Assembly (NCBI RefSeq): GCF_000150705.2
Contig: NW_015440949.1
Location: 372,001 to 436,000, forward strand
Source: Paracoccidioides lutzii Pb01
Taxonomy: Eukaryota; Ascomycota; Eurotiomycetes; Onygenales; Ajellomycetaceae
Length of the DNA stretch: 64,000 nt
Reading direction: 5' to 3'
Shown here: positions 22,709-34,168 of the stretch, one piece after another
How the letters are laid out: each line of letters opens with the position of its first letter
How positions within the stretch are numbered: the first letter of the stretch is position 1
Program-made: the position numbers and the translations under genes
The notes under the pieces: model-generated
The model's input: the letters and a program-made list of their open reading frames with translations, nothing else
The model's database searches: none
Told to the model about the DNA's origin: nothing

Positions 22709-24080
22709 AGAGAGCATTATTCTTTAACTCCGGTCAAGTAGTCCTAAATACAAGAAATCGCCAGAACAATGGCAGCCTGCGCCGCCTCCTTCAGAATATC
22801 CATACTACTCATTTGAATCATTTCCCGCGTTCATCAGTCCGTACAAGAAAGAGCGTCCGTGCTAATAACTATTTTGAAGAAGATTGCTGTGGCGTGATTG
22901 TTTTCATCACCCGCACCCCCAGTATTCCTCTCAGGCCCTCCCTCTTCTACCACGAGACCCGCTTTCTGCAAGTTGTCTGCAAATCCGCCCAGCTTTCCGG
23001 CACGAGAAGGAAAGAACTTAAAGGAACCGTCAAGGTGGAAATGAGCACTGCCAAACACGAGTCCCTGTGGCGGTTAAAAGCGCTACTGTAATGACATCCT
23101 TTGAGTCATTTCTGTCTTTACTCGACCTGTGTGCCCGCGCACCCCTGCAAGTCCCCCAGCTAAATCCACTATTTTGAGGTTGGCACACTGAGACACATCA
23201 TGAAAACAAAAAAAAAAAAAAGAGAGGGGAAAAAAAAGAGGCACCCTGCTGAATGTGAGCTTGTTTTATCCGAGGATCCTATAGAATTATTAGCTATCAC
23301 TAGCGAAAAGCGGCAGGGCAACATACAGCTTTTTCTATCATGTTGCATCACTGTCCACTGAGTCTAACCACTCAGCCCCATCTGCATTCATCGAAATAAC
23401 ATCTCCGAGGTTAACAGAACCACTATATTGAAGTACTCTCTGCGCTGTAGCATGGGAGTCCCCTTGCAGCGACGCGGTTCATCTTTGCAGGTGGATTGCT
23501 TCTCAAAAAACCAGAGCTTTGTAAATGGAGATGACTCTCAGTACATATATATATATCAGAGAAATATCACAGAAAATTGTGGTTTATTCAGTCCTTTGAC
23601 GGAAGAGAAAGAATTTAGCGCAGCGGAGTGTTGGTTGCTTATATAGGCGTGCTTGTGTAACAGATCCTCTGCCCAAAAGACTTCGGGTCATGCCGTAGGA
23701 AGCCATTCCATTCTCCAGTAAGCGTATTCAACGGTAAGCGCCGCCTTTTAAACTGTTTCCACCACTGCCAAGCTTGCATGAATTGGCGACAGCGGTTTGG
23801 AGAAGAGATTCTATCCCCGACTGGCTACAAGGCCATTTTAACGTCATTTTTCTGCCAAATTGTCAATTGGTTGGCTTCGACCTTCGGTCATCAATTGGGG
23901 TCAAATCCGGGCGGTAGAACAGGGCGCCTAAATGGTGCTGAGCTCTGGCTAAAACGGCTTGGCAGAAATTACTATTTCTAGCTTCGTCTCATCAGGAACC
24001 CCTAACAGAAAGAAGAACAACAAAACTTTCAGTCCTTCAAAGGTACGATTGGCAGGTGATTTAAGAATCTTGTTTTTGAC
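22709..24080. other. Intergenic region, no gene recognised
   Basis: Short frames exist on both strands but none resembles a known protein. A purine-rich low-complexity tract of A-runs and GA words lies at about 23203-23241, and a short (TA)n run near 23540. The 23.7-24.0 kb part has normal GC and may be the leader of the kinase gene. Confidence 0.45.
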
Positions 24081-25628
24081 ATGACTGCTAAATTGTCTCT
24101 TGCTTATCTTTATGTGCGGTCTTCATTCTCCAGAAGCCGATCTTGTCTGTCTTTACGTTCTGCTGTACCGCACTATTCGCAACAGTTTAATGGAGCTCAG
24201 AAAATGATGTTCTCTCAACTAATGTCTCCCCTCACATTTCCAAGCTCTGGGTTTGACTTGACTGATGCCTCTGAAAATATTGAGGAAGAAACCCTTCCGA
24301 CATATAAGGCAGAAAAGTATTACCCAGCTCAAATAGGTGAAATTTTCAATGACAGATATCAAATTGTTGGGAAACTAGGATATGGAGTGACATCAACTGT
24401 ATGGCTCTGTCGTGATCTACAGTGCGTACATTCATTTATCATGTTGTTACAGCTCAGAATAAGTCTAATAGCTAACTTCACTTTTGCTAACTAGTGAGCC
24501 TCGACATGTTGTACTGAAGTTTTGTGTTTCCTCCTCCAAGCCAAACCATGAGATTAGAATCTACAGTCATCTCAATTCTGTTCAATCTCAATCTGGCCAT
24601 CCCGGCAAAAATCTCTTTCGACAACTATATGACTCATTTGAAGTGATTGGCCCAGATGGCACTCATGTGTGCCTTGTTCAACAACCATTGGGATTGAGTT
24701 TGGAACAGATGCTTGACCTTCGGCCTACCAGGACTCTGACTATACAACTTTTGAAACCTCCATTACGACAAATCCTGGGGGGGCTTGACTTCCTACATTC
24801 AGCCAACATTGTGCATACAGATCTCCAATCCAGAAACATGCTCCTTGAGATTGATGATGCTAATGTGTTCTCAGTATTTGAAGAGGCTGAGTTGAAACAC
24901 CCCGCACCAAGAAAGATCCTTGATGATCGCATCATTTACAAGAGCCGGCGGATTCCCCGCACACGGTGCCTTCCTATTATAACAGATTTTGGGCGAGGCC
25001 AGGTTCAATGATGAAGATCACAGAGGACAAGATATTATGCCAGATGTCTACAGGGCACCAGAGGTTATTCTCAAGATGAATTGGGACAATAAAGTTGATA
25101 TTTGGAGCATTGCTATGGTGGTAAGTGACAATTACCTTTTGTTATATTTTGACAGGCTTAGTTGACATGTCTTCAATTATTATTTGGTCAGTTTTGGGAC
25201 CTTGTAGCTGGGCGTACCCTCTTCCAAGCCAAGAATGATCAGCGACTTCTGGATGATACACTCCACCTTGCAGAGATGGTTGCTATCATGGTACCTCCTC
25301 CTAGGGAGTTCCTGGAACGAAGTGAGATGAGTTCTATATGGTGGGATAAGAATGGTATGTGAATACATGTTCAAATCTACAGAGTGGGGGACCTTGTATT
25401 TTCTGCTAACGTTGACAAAACATTCAAGGTCAATGGAGAGGTTTTGCACCCATCCCTGACATCTCCCTTGAAAGACTTGCAGACGATCTCGAGGGAGATA
25501 ACAAAAAGGGATTTCTGGAGTTTCTTCAAAGGATTCTATGCTGGATGCCTGAGGAAAGGCCGACTGCGGAAGAGCTGGTATTTGACCCCTGGTTGATGGA
25601 GGGGCTTAATTTAAGGAAAACTACCTAG
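24081..25628 (+). pseudogene. SRPK-like serine/threonine kinase with a one-base frameshift
   Basis: Fungal SRPK-type kinases form large, often degenerate families. Exons I read: 24081-24421, 24495-25120, 25192-25354 and 25429-25628, with GTGCGT, GTAAGT and GTATGT donors. Motifs in order: glycine loop GKLGYGVTSTVWL, the lysine in HVVLKFC, the catalytic loop IVHTDLQSRN (HTD where most kinases have HRD), then DFG. Immediately after DFG a run GGG at 24991-24993 has one base too many. Removing one G lets the frame continue through MPDVYRAPEVILKMNWD to DPWLMEGLNLRK and a TAG, and makes the summed exon length an exact multiple of three (442 residues). So there is exactly one indel. As given, the protein stops shortly after DFG. 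It is either a recent pseudogene or a consensus error. Confidence 0.85.
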
Positions 25629-26005
25629 CGCAAGAAAACTCTCTTTTCGGGCAGAAGTCAGATCTCGTCCTCGAAAATGAGAAAGCCCGATTTTTCAGCC
25701 GTTCAATCTACGATTAGGTGATGATGACGATATAACTTCTTCTCACCTCTAACAACTGGCAGATGTGAGCCATCCCTCATGTACTCACGAAGCAGTGTGT
25801 CGGCTAATTTTGTTTCTTTCGGCCCATATGTCTTCTTTGTTCAGCATGACTGCCTATATGTATGAAGTATGGTAGCAATTCTGAGAGAAATTTAAAAGAG
25901 TTCTAATTTGTTCCCCTATCCACGGATTGGCGAAAACAGGCAAATACCCGGTCCCTGTTACAAAACTACGATTGGAATCTAGTGCTGTAGACAAAGCACT
26001 GCTAC
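25629..26005. other. Intergenic region between convergent genes
   Basis: These 377 bases separate the kinase stop (plus strand) from the end of the RING gene (minus strand). No coding signal was seen. Confidence 0.4.
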
Positions 26006-26619
26006 CTAATAACTCTTTATATAGCCAGTGAAATCTCGACGACATGGTCCACAGGTCTCTGGGTCAGGAAAGAGACACCCTGGGCAGAACCTGTGTCCGC
26101 ACAGGCGGGTTTTCCACTCTGAAGGATGGTATAGCATATTGGACATTGACACCGATGCTCCAGCTCGCTGACCTCAGCCTCAAGCTTGCAGATCTCCTTG
26201 TTTTTCCCAATCAGCTCTTCCCAGTGCTTGATTTCTAGCTCAGTGTCCCACTTCTTCAGGCGCTGCACTTCTTGTAGGTCCCTGATCTTCGCGGACCCTG
26301 CTTCAAATACGGTGTGAATTTTTTGTTTTGCTGTCGCCTTTCCTAATATCAGCAAAGGGCAAGTCCAGCTCTGATGGGAGCTTGCCAGAACTGCTTTCAA
26401 GTTGTGTATTTCGCATTTCAGCGGCTGTGATTTTGTGGATGCAGAGGAATTGAGGATCGCCGGGCCATCAAACAGAACCTCATAATCTTGGAGGCTATTG
26501 TCCATAAGGCGTCTCTTTCTCCGTAGCTTTCGCGGCGGGGATCGAGGTGCGTCCGTCTCTGCATCCGTATCATCGTTAATGGCAATGGTGCTGCGGGGTT
26601 CAGCTTCGGTAGAAGCCAT
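26006..26619 (-). pseudogene. Coiled-coil RING-finger protein, frameshifted inside the RING
   Basis: The minus-strand frame has a basic patch (KLRRKRR), a coiled-coil stretch (about WDTELEIKHWEELIGKNKEI) and then the first RING half, CQCPICYTILQSGK. As given, the frame then runs into non-RING sequence. One base further along, the same DNA encodes RLCGHRFCPGCLF, then ETCGPCRRDF, and a TAG at 26006-26008. That completes a C3HC4 RING, the fold of many E3 ubiquitin ligases. The shift is explained by one missing base in the A4 run that lies at 26110-26113 on the plus strand (TTTT). The likely start is the ATG at 26617-26619; an upstream in-frame ATG at 26664 is also possible. The assembly gap is only about 120 bases upstream. 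It is a recent pseudogene or a consensus error. Confidence 0.75.
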
Positions 26620-26741
26620 GGCTCTGAACGCGCTCGTTACTTTGGGTGACCTTGGGCCATGCAAACAGACCCCTCGGTGAGTTTCTTGCGGTGGTGGATG
26701 GAGAGTGGAAATGGAATTTAAAGAAAGATGGAGTCGGGGGG

Positions 26742-26928
26742 NNNNNNNNNNNNNNNNNNNNNNNNNNNNNNNNNNNNNNNNNNNNNNNNNNNNNNNNNNN
26801 NNNNNNNNNNNNNNNNNNNNNNNNNNNNNNNNNNNNNNNNNNNNNNNNNNNNNNNNNNNNNNNNNNNNNNNNNNNNNNNNNNNNNNNNNNNNNNNNNNNN
26901 NNNNNNNNNNNNNNNNNNNNNNNNNNNN
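26742..26928. other. Assembly gap (run of N)
   Basis: A run of 187 undetermined bases. Sequence on both sides has normal composition. Reading frames drawn through the gap are meaningless. Confidence 0.99.
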
Positions 26929-28160
26929 GGGTTATGCTTCAGAGTGAGAAGAACGATGGATCTGGAGGCGAAGGGAGCCCTCTGTGTATACCAAGAAATG
27001 GGGGGCAGTCACAGGGTGCTCGCCTCAGGATGCTCCCTCCAGGCATTGAAGCACGGCGCAGCCAGCCAACAATATCCGAGGATGAAATCTGAAAATAGAA
27101 CTCATGCAGCAGTGACGTCCCTTCCGCAGCTGTCGCAAGCGGATCACCATGGGGGGACAAGAGGGTAGGTATCATTCGGCTGTGGCTGCGTGCAGCAGAA
27201 GAGGGGAACGCATGGCAGTGGGATGGGCAGGCGGCTCGGCTTCTCCGGTTATATACCTGTGGCGAGCTGTGGGTTGGCCCATAAGGACACTGCCAATCAA
27301 GGCTACCGTACCCTCACCTGCCTACCAAGGGCGGTTAATGAACGGCTAGGAGAGGCCAACTTGTGGTTGATCATGATATCACTTTCACGTACACGGATTA
27401 GCATTACGTCTCACCCCCCGGGGTTGCAGATGCTGCTGGGACACCGGCGGGTTCGGCTGTACGCATTCCCCTCTCTTGTTTCCGAAGTGTAGACACCCGC
27501 TGGCGCAGGACCGATTCCGTCCTTTCTGGAAAACACCTCTCTATCTCCGGCCAGGGTTAGCATTCCTCCATCATGCTCAGGAGCTGTGCGTCATCCTCAG
27601 GGAGTCATCACCACAGCTTGTCTCTGTGGCCCTTTCTCCCCTCGCCGCACTCACGCTGAGTTTTTCTGAATTTGTGTGGGCCCAAGCGACCGGCTGACCG
27701 CACATTCTCATCTCCCCATATTGCAGGCGCTAAGTCGGGCATGCAACTCGCCAAAGCACCTTCAAACAACCAAGAAAGGAACTGCAAACGCTCGTCGAGC
27801 CGTAGCGACAGGAACTGGGAGCAAAGGACTGTGGAGGAACCTTCTATAGAGGATGCAGAGGCAATGTGAAGCCACTTCGCAGCCAGTTCTTCTGATTGCT
27901 GTGGCCCTCACTTGCGTCTCCTGGACTGTTCATCACTGAGGAAGTCATTGCTCATGCTGTAGGAGCAAGGCACATCAATATTAGTGCCACAATAGGCGGG
28001 GTGAATCTGCTGATAATCCAGAATATGAGTGTCATCATCTGTTTGAGAATTTTTATTTCAGCTGTCAGGCCTCTCTCGGGATCCTTGGTGATGGTTAGGG
28101 GTATCATAGGATATAGACTTCACAGAAAGACTTTAACAGCTTATTTTAACTCCTTATGAT
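26929..28160. other. Intergenic region, no gene recognised
   Basis: This is GC-normal sequence with several short frames on both strands, none resembling a known protein and none with convincing splice structure. It ends where the AT content rises sharply at about 28160. Confidence 0.4.
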
Positions 28161-30850
28161 ATGCTGTTGTCATTCAAGTGCATGTACAACTTTTTTATAT
28201 ATTTTATCATCTGAGAAGAAACTGTGTTCAAGTGATTTGAATTCAAAGTATTCATTTGATTTTAAATATCTAAAAATTTCTCTACATAGTTCTTTGCAAT
28301 TAAAGATTGAATCATTTAACTTATGCTTATAAATGAGATCAAATTTGTATGACAATTTTCATTTCTCAAAGTCATCAATCTTAAAAATATAATTTGATAA
28401 AGTACTGAAATAAATTATAAATCAGAGTATATTTTGTATGATAAAAATTACTTCTTATAAAATAGATTGAATTGAGCTAAAGTTATTTTCTCAAATCACT
28501 GCACTGAGATATTTACTGTCTATGATAATTAGTTACTCAAATTGATATTTATGAATATCAGCTTTTGATTTACACACTCAGCACATTCAATTACTCAGAT
28601 ATCTGTTTCTGTTTTCATATCAATAATATGATAAGGTCTATCACTTATGAGAGCAAGAAATAGTTCACTCAAGATTTCTTTATATATTCAATGTAATTAT
28701 ATCCTGGTCAAATCTTATGCAATAAGTGTCAGATATAATTATTTATCATATTTATTTGATTTTTTTTCAGCTCATCATTTAGCTATCAAGAAGTTAATAA
28801 ACATGATTCTCCACTATAGAGGAAGAAAACTTATCAAAAAATATTTTTCTTCACAAAGTACATGATATGTTCAGCCATACTACTTATTTTAGCTTGTATG
28901 GATCAAGTCAGTTTTAAATTCTCTCTTATTATAGCCCTGAGATTGTTAGCTGAAATAGATATTTTGAGTATAAAATAAAATTTTTATAGATAATTAATAA
29001 TACTTGATATGAGACAAAATAAATCATTTTTAAATTCATAGTGATAGTCATTGATACTGCTCATCTTCTTCTCTTTTTCTCTTTCTTATCTTTTATATTT
29101 TTTTCTTTTTTTTATCTCTCTTTTCTTTTTTATTTTTATTTTTCTTCTTCTCTTTCTTATCTTTTTTCTTTTTCTTCTCTTTCTTCTTCTTCTTTTCTTC
29201 TTTTTCTATATTCTCTATTTTATTTTCATCTTCACTTATTTTTCTTTCTTTCTTTTTCTCTGTCATTACACTATGAGAATGATCTGTGAAAGATAGTATT
29301 TCTTTTATTGTTTCAGGTCAACTAAACAATTTAACAGTTATATTGAAAAAGAGAAAAGAGATAAACATAGCTTTCAATGTTGCTAATATTCAAAAAATAG
29401 ACTTTTTTCTATATATATATTTTTGAAAAATTCAAACTATAGATATTATTTGTTAATAAATAGTGATAATGATAGTAAGTTTATTGAAACTGAGAAAAAT
29501 AATTTTTACTATTTTTATTAACTTAAATTTGATCACATATCTTGTTATTAATATTAATAATTCAATTAGTTAAAAATGAAAGTGTGAAAATTATACTTAT
29601 ATATGAAAAGAACATTTAAGCATATTTTATATTTAGTTTAAAAAAATAAAAAAAAGAAATATAAATAAATCTGTTTTGACATTTTCAAATAGCTCTGATG
29701 AGATATATCATTTAATATTAAATTAATTGAGATTGATGCATCTGCAGAAGATTCATAATCTGTTTTTTACTATTGCTAGACTTAGAATTATGAACTTTTT
29801 TACTGTTTAATATTATTTTAAGTGACTAATAATTTATATTAATAATGCAATTAGAAACAAAAAACAGTATCATTGTTGAAATTCACTAACAACATTATAT
29901 TTTCTGATTCAATAAACTGAGTAATGATATTTTAAATTATATAGATATCAATAATAATAATAATCAACATTATTTAAAGTCATGTTAGCACATGTTAAAA
30001 TAAGAACTGTAATTTCACTAAACTTACTTTGATTTAGAAGAATCAGTTGTGAATGAGTTTATCTATAACAAACTTTGCTGTTACAAGAAATACAGGAATT
30101 GTTACTTTACAGATTACAAGACTCTGAAATGATATATTACAAATTCTGCATCAAAAAAGTAGACTAGCAATCATAAGAATCATGTAGTTAATAAACACAA
30201 TCACAGTTATATCTTTCATCCACATCTTGTTGAAGAGAAGAGCACATTATAAGATTAAATTCAGCTTTATCACAAAGGACAAAAAATCATATATTAGAAA
30301 TAACTGATGCAGTGAGATGTTTGTAAAAGATTCAGTCTGAATTTTACTCTACTAAATCATTTAAACATCACAGTTAGCAGAGATCAAATTAAAAAATTGA
30401 AAATAACATATCTTTAAAGCTAATGAAAATGCTGCACATACTTTCAAAAGATAGTAAATTGCTGATGTATTTGAGACAAGTATTTAGTATTTATCATCAT
30501 CATCTCAATAGAAGAGACTGCTCACTTTCACATTTTAAGTCTGATAGATCAACATCAGTGATGACAGCCTTGAGACAGATAAAGAGAATGAAGATTAATA
30601 TCTCAGACAAATAATGAGACTGAAGACAGTGAAAGTTAGCAAGATGAGATGCATTGTACATAATACAATGAGTGTTGCCAATAGAAGTGCGTATGAGATG
30701 TTAGAATACATTTTGCAAGAAAAGATAGTCAAGGTGGTCCATTTTGAAATGATCCATCATAGAGTGATTTTGTGTGATTTATAACTATCAAGCAGTCATG
30801 CTCTGTGTGCTTCAAATGAGGGCTTTTTTGATGGTCAAAGGAGTATGCCA
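28160..30850. mobile_element. Second AT-rich island, probably a decayed transposon of unknown class
   Basis: About 2.7 kb of AT-rich sequence with CpG nearly absent, embedded between GC-normal blocks. Short coding-like remnants occur on both strands, for example a 61-codon minus-strand frame at 28170-28355 and short plus-strand frames near 28650 and 30420. I could not match any to a known transposase or polymerase. The composition and TGA-rich frames match the retroelement islands, so mutated repeat DNA is the likeliest reading. Confidence 0.45.
29060..29270 (+). repeat. Polypyrimidine (CTT/TTC-rich) tract
   Basis: About 200 bases consist almost entirely of T and C on the plus strand, in irregular CTT, TTTC and TCTT words. 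The two long hydrophobic frames across it (Phe/Leu/Ser only) are products of this composition, not genes. Confidence 0.85.
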
Positions 30851-31961
30851 TCCTCATTTCAGCAAATGTTGATGACAAAAACTTGTCCAGGGTCTGTACA
30901 AATAGTTACAATTATTATTAATCTGTTGTGATCCCTTTGCATGAGGATGGCACAGGCTCAAGCTGGACATGTATATCACACTCGCGCTCCCACGGTGATC
31001 GACGCAAGTTTCCCCGTGGCCTTGACACAGCCTGGCACCCCCGACTGCACTTTGCATGCTCCTGGTCTTTTCCAAGGCATCCCGCATATACTGCAATGGC
31101 ATAGATAGTCTGGGTGCACCAGTGACAATCTGGGGAGGTATGGAGGCGGGCCGTTGTGATGGTATCCAACCAAATATGGTTCAACCCATCCCCAATGTTA
31201 ATTGTCAATGGAAGGCACCCCGTTCTGGGAGAACGACTACTTCCGTGATGGCCTAATCCCGGCAAGAGTGATATTGAGCCCGAAAATGAGTCTTTTTGAA
31301 CTTCCCTTTGTCCAATGAGGACAGTCTATCCATCACGATGTGAAAAATGGTCATCCGAATCCTATGCGAGAATGAGTCTGGACGCTGTGTTAGTTTAGGA
31401 CAGATTCATGAGATTCCCTGCTCTTCCCCCGAAGTGTGCGGGAAACTTGCACCGATCACCCTGGGAGAGGATAATCCGTGGAAGGCGAGAAGGATATTAA
31501 AGCTAAAGGCTCGAGCACAAATTTCTCCAGAGCTAGTATGATATTCTTCGCTTGCATGGTCTGGCGAATGCAGGAGGATAATATTGTTTGGTAATTCTAT
31601 GTTCAGTACAAAATGCCCTCGACACAGTCTGGCACTGTGCATAATCCTGGTCTTTTCCATCACGGCGCAGCTGCAATATCATATAGCTCTCCGAGTGCGA
31701 TTGGATCCCATGTATCAACCTAAAAAAGAAGGTCGTGTTGTCCGTGCCCTCATCTCAACGAATGAAGAGCAAAAACCATTGTAACTTATCCTTTGCCGCG
31801 CCCATTTTGAGGCAAATTTGCAGTTAGGGGGATTTTGTAGGAATGGTTGATGGAATGCAAGATTAAAAAGGTCGCTGTTTCTGGACTAGCTCGCCCTTTA
31901 CTTATTCATTATTCATCGATGTTTTCACCCAAACCCTTCCACTACGCCCAGTTCAGCGAAG
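30851..31961. other. Intergenic region with diverged internal repeats
   Basis: No gene is recognisable. Bases 30987-31014 match the reverse complement of 31440-31467 with about three mismatches in 28. A neighbouring segment at 31020-31075 has a direct, diverged copy at 31617-31660 (shared GACACAG.CTGGCAC and TCCTGGTCTTTTCCA). These are probably fragments of one old repeat. The last 100 bases may be the promoter of the next ORF. Confidence 0.5.
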
Positions 31962-32378
31962 ATGGAAAATAGCCGTCGACTGTTCGACTTTCAGGGCAGC
32001 GATACCGAGTATATCAAATTTCTTGAATCAAAACTAATGTCTGTTGAATGCCAGCTGTGCTTTCAACAGTCCACGTTCTCCAGTAGTTCCGCCCGCTGTG
32101 AGAATAACGCAACCGCTCTTTGCCTTTCCCCAACCTCGTCCACTCATCCCGCAAGCACAAGCAGCAATGAGGACGCTCTATTTCGGCCTTCAAGCCCAAA
32201 CCCATATTCTTTGCCTCCCCAAAAAAGAACATCTTCCGGGCATATCAGGAGCCCTGGAGACAATGATGGCCTTCTATCACCGTCCCAAAGCAAATCTTTT
32301 TTGCTTCCGCCACCCACATATCCTGTCCTATCTTTTCCAGCTCATCTCCTAGTGCTATTTCCACAGGATCGTGATTAG
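31962..32378 (+). CDS. Small Ser/Pro-rich hypothetical protein, 138 residues
   Basis: This single-exon frame begins with a short helix-like segment (DTEYIKFLESKLMSVE) and continues as a Ser/Thr/Pro/Asn-rich, probably disordered chain ending near the stop. Codon usage is plausible and the ATG context (AAGATGG) is good. No domain is recognised. It could be the degraded N-terminus of a longer protein, since the helix resembles the start of coiled-coil regulatory proteins. Confidence 0.4.
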   Translation: MENSRRLFDFQGSDTEYIKFLESKLMSVECQLCFQQSTFSSSSARCENNATALCLSPTSSTHPASTSSNEDALFRPSSPNPYSLPPQKRTSSGHIRSPGDNDGLLSPSQSKSFLLPPPTYPVLSFPAHLLVLFPQDRD

Positions 32379-34168
32379 AAGACACGACACAAAAAAATTA
32401 CGAGAGAAAAAGAGAAAAAAAAATCTGCCCTGTGCCCATCAGCATCTAATATAGAGGGAGCGCCCGATGAAAAAAAAAAAAAGAAGATAAAGGATGTGGT
32501 GAGGGGCATGGCGTGAGCACTGGTGAGGGGCATTCAGAAAATGACTGGCTAATCGCGCGAGGGAAAACCTTTTTGATCCGGAGTTCTGGGGAAAATGTTG
32601 TTCCGGCATCTCTGTTTTCCCATCCATCGCGCGGGATCCCTTCGTTTTCTTAGTAATATATTCACCTTCTCCCTCTCTCGCTATTCACGGGCGTAGCTAT
32701 TCACTCCGATTGTGCTACAGAAGCTCAGCCGCGGACTTTCGACACCCTGGGTCGATTGCAAGCATGCCTTGGATAAAATCAAAACTTGAGTTGCGCTAGC
32801 CATTTGGATATCATCTCCAATTAATAGAAATCTACTAACTAGCCTTGAACAAACGGGGGAAAAAAGCTTGCCTAAAACCTTATGCCAGACGCTGCTACCG
32901 CAACACAATTGGATTTGTCCGTTGGAATGTAGCAGGTTGGTTTAGCTTTTCTCCGACCCAAAGATTTCGGTCCGCCTCTTTCAGGCCACAGACTTTGGAA
33001 GTGTGTGAGGAGGAATGGCGGTTCCCAAGAGACACGGGGTCCGTTTTAGATATCCCAAGATCTAAAGGGGAATCCTGGTATAATCGTCCACTGTCAATAC
33101 CATTCGAGTTTTGCCATTTTTATGAATTACGCCATTCGCGACTGCGCGTCCGAGGAGCGTCTTTCTTCCTGTCGTGTACGTTCTGCTCTTATTATGTTAA
33201 TAAACATTCATTGTAGTGCAAGATTTGGGACATTGCTACTATTACTGCTCAGCAATGTCCAATTCCAAACGTTTTGGCAGCTGCTTCGCTGCCTTTCTCC
33301 CTCCAGCTGCTCCTGGCTGCGCAACTTGTAAACGCTGAAGAGTTCTCCCAGGTTGGTAATGTTTTGTAGCTGTGCCAGCTTTTGGAGGATGCTTGCCACA
33401 CTTGAAAGAATTCCATCTACGCGATCGCATATAGGAGGGAATCTATGTAATGAAAACCGCGCGTCAGCACCTGGAGGGGCTGTTCCACGTGATTGTATAT
33501 GGAGTCTTTTCGAGACAACAGGGCTTATCGGCATACGCCGACCGATCGCTCGAAATGGCGTTCAACAGTTAGTTCTATCGCGATGCCGTCTGGGATATAG
33601 GTTTCAGTTTGTAAAATTCAACATTCTACGCAGTCTATATACTAGCATCAGGAGCGTCGCCGCCCTAGTTCTTGAAGTTTCTTTTGTAGTGAGGGAAAAT
33701 AGAAACGAAATGAGAGAGGGCAGAGAAGAGAGATTGTGGGGGTGATCAGGTGATCTTTATTATAGCACGGCCGTTTAATCAATCCTAAATGGGAATAGAC
33801 TGACCTTCCTCAAAATACGGTTTCAATTCCCCCTATTTTGTTCGCGCTTATTACCATTCCGTCCGCGATCCAATAGGATTAATCTCCGCCCGGTTCCTTG
33901 CTCGGCGGCTCTCTCCGTTCCCCACATCCGCGTTCTGCATCAGAGCCAAGCCGGATCAACCCTTTGACCATAGTCCTCCCTTGGATTATATATTATCAGC
34001 ATCTGTTCCCAGCGAGCTATCTTCTCTCGCAGGTATCATACATCATAACTTCCTGACAGTTCTGCATTTTGTTCCCGTGTTTGCTTCCCATCACATATAA
34101 TATTAGCATCCTTACAACTCCTAATTAACCTCACACCAACCCAACGCGTTGTCTTTTATGCCGTCAAA
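32379..34168. other. Intergenic region, including the probable FunK1 promoter
   Basis: Contains A-runs near 32400 and 32470 and a minus-strand frame of 108 codons at 33208-33534 with a helical-looking stretch but no known domain. Bases 33750-34168 are AT-poor, with a TATATTAT word near 33987, and are the likely promoter and leader of the kinase gene at 34169. Confidence 0.4.

Noticed and set aside
22621..23091. 156-codon plus-strand frame
   Set aside because: Its first part overlaps exon 2 of the membrane protein in another frame, and the rest has no recognisable content.
26646..27168. Frames crossing the N gap
   Set aside because: They are artefacts of undetermined bases.
29041..29296. Hydrophobic small proteins
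   Set aside because: Both frames are translations of a polypyrimidine tract and contain almost only Phe, Leu, Ser, Tyr and Ile.
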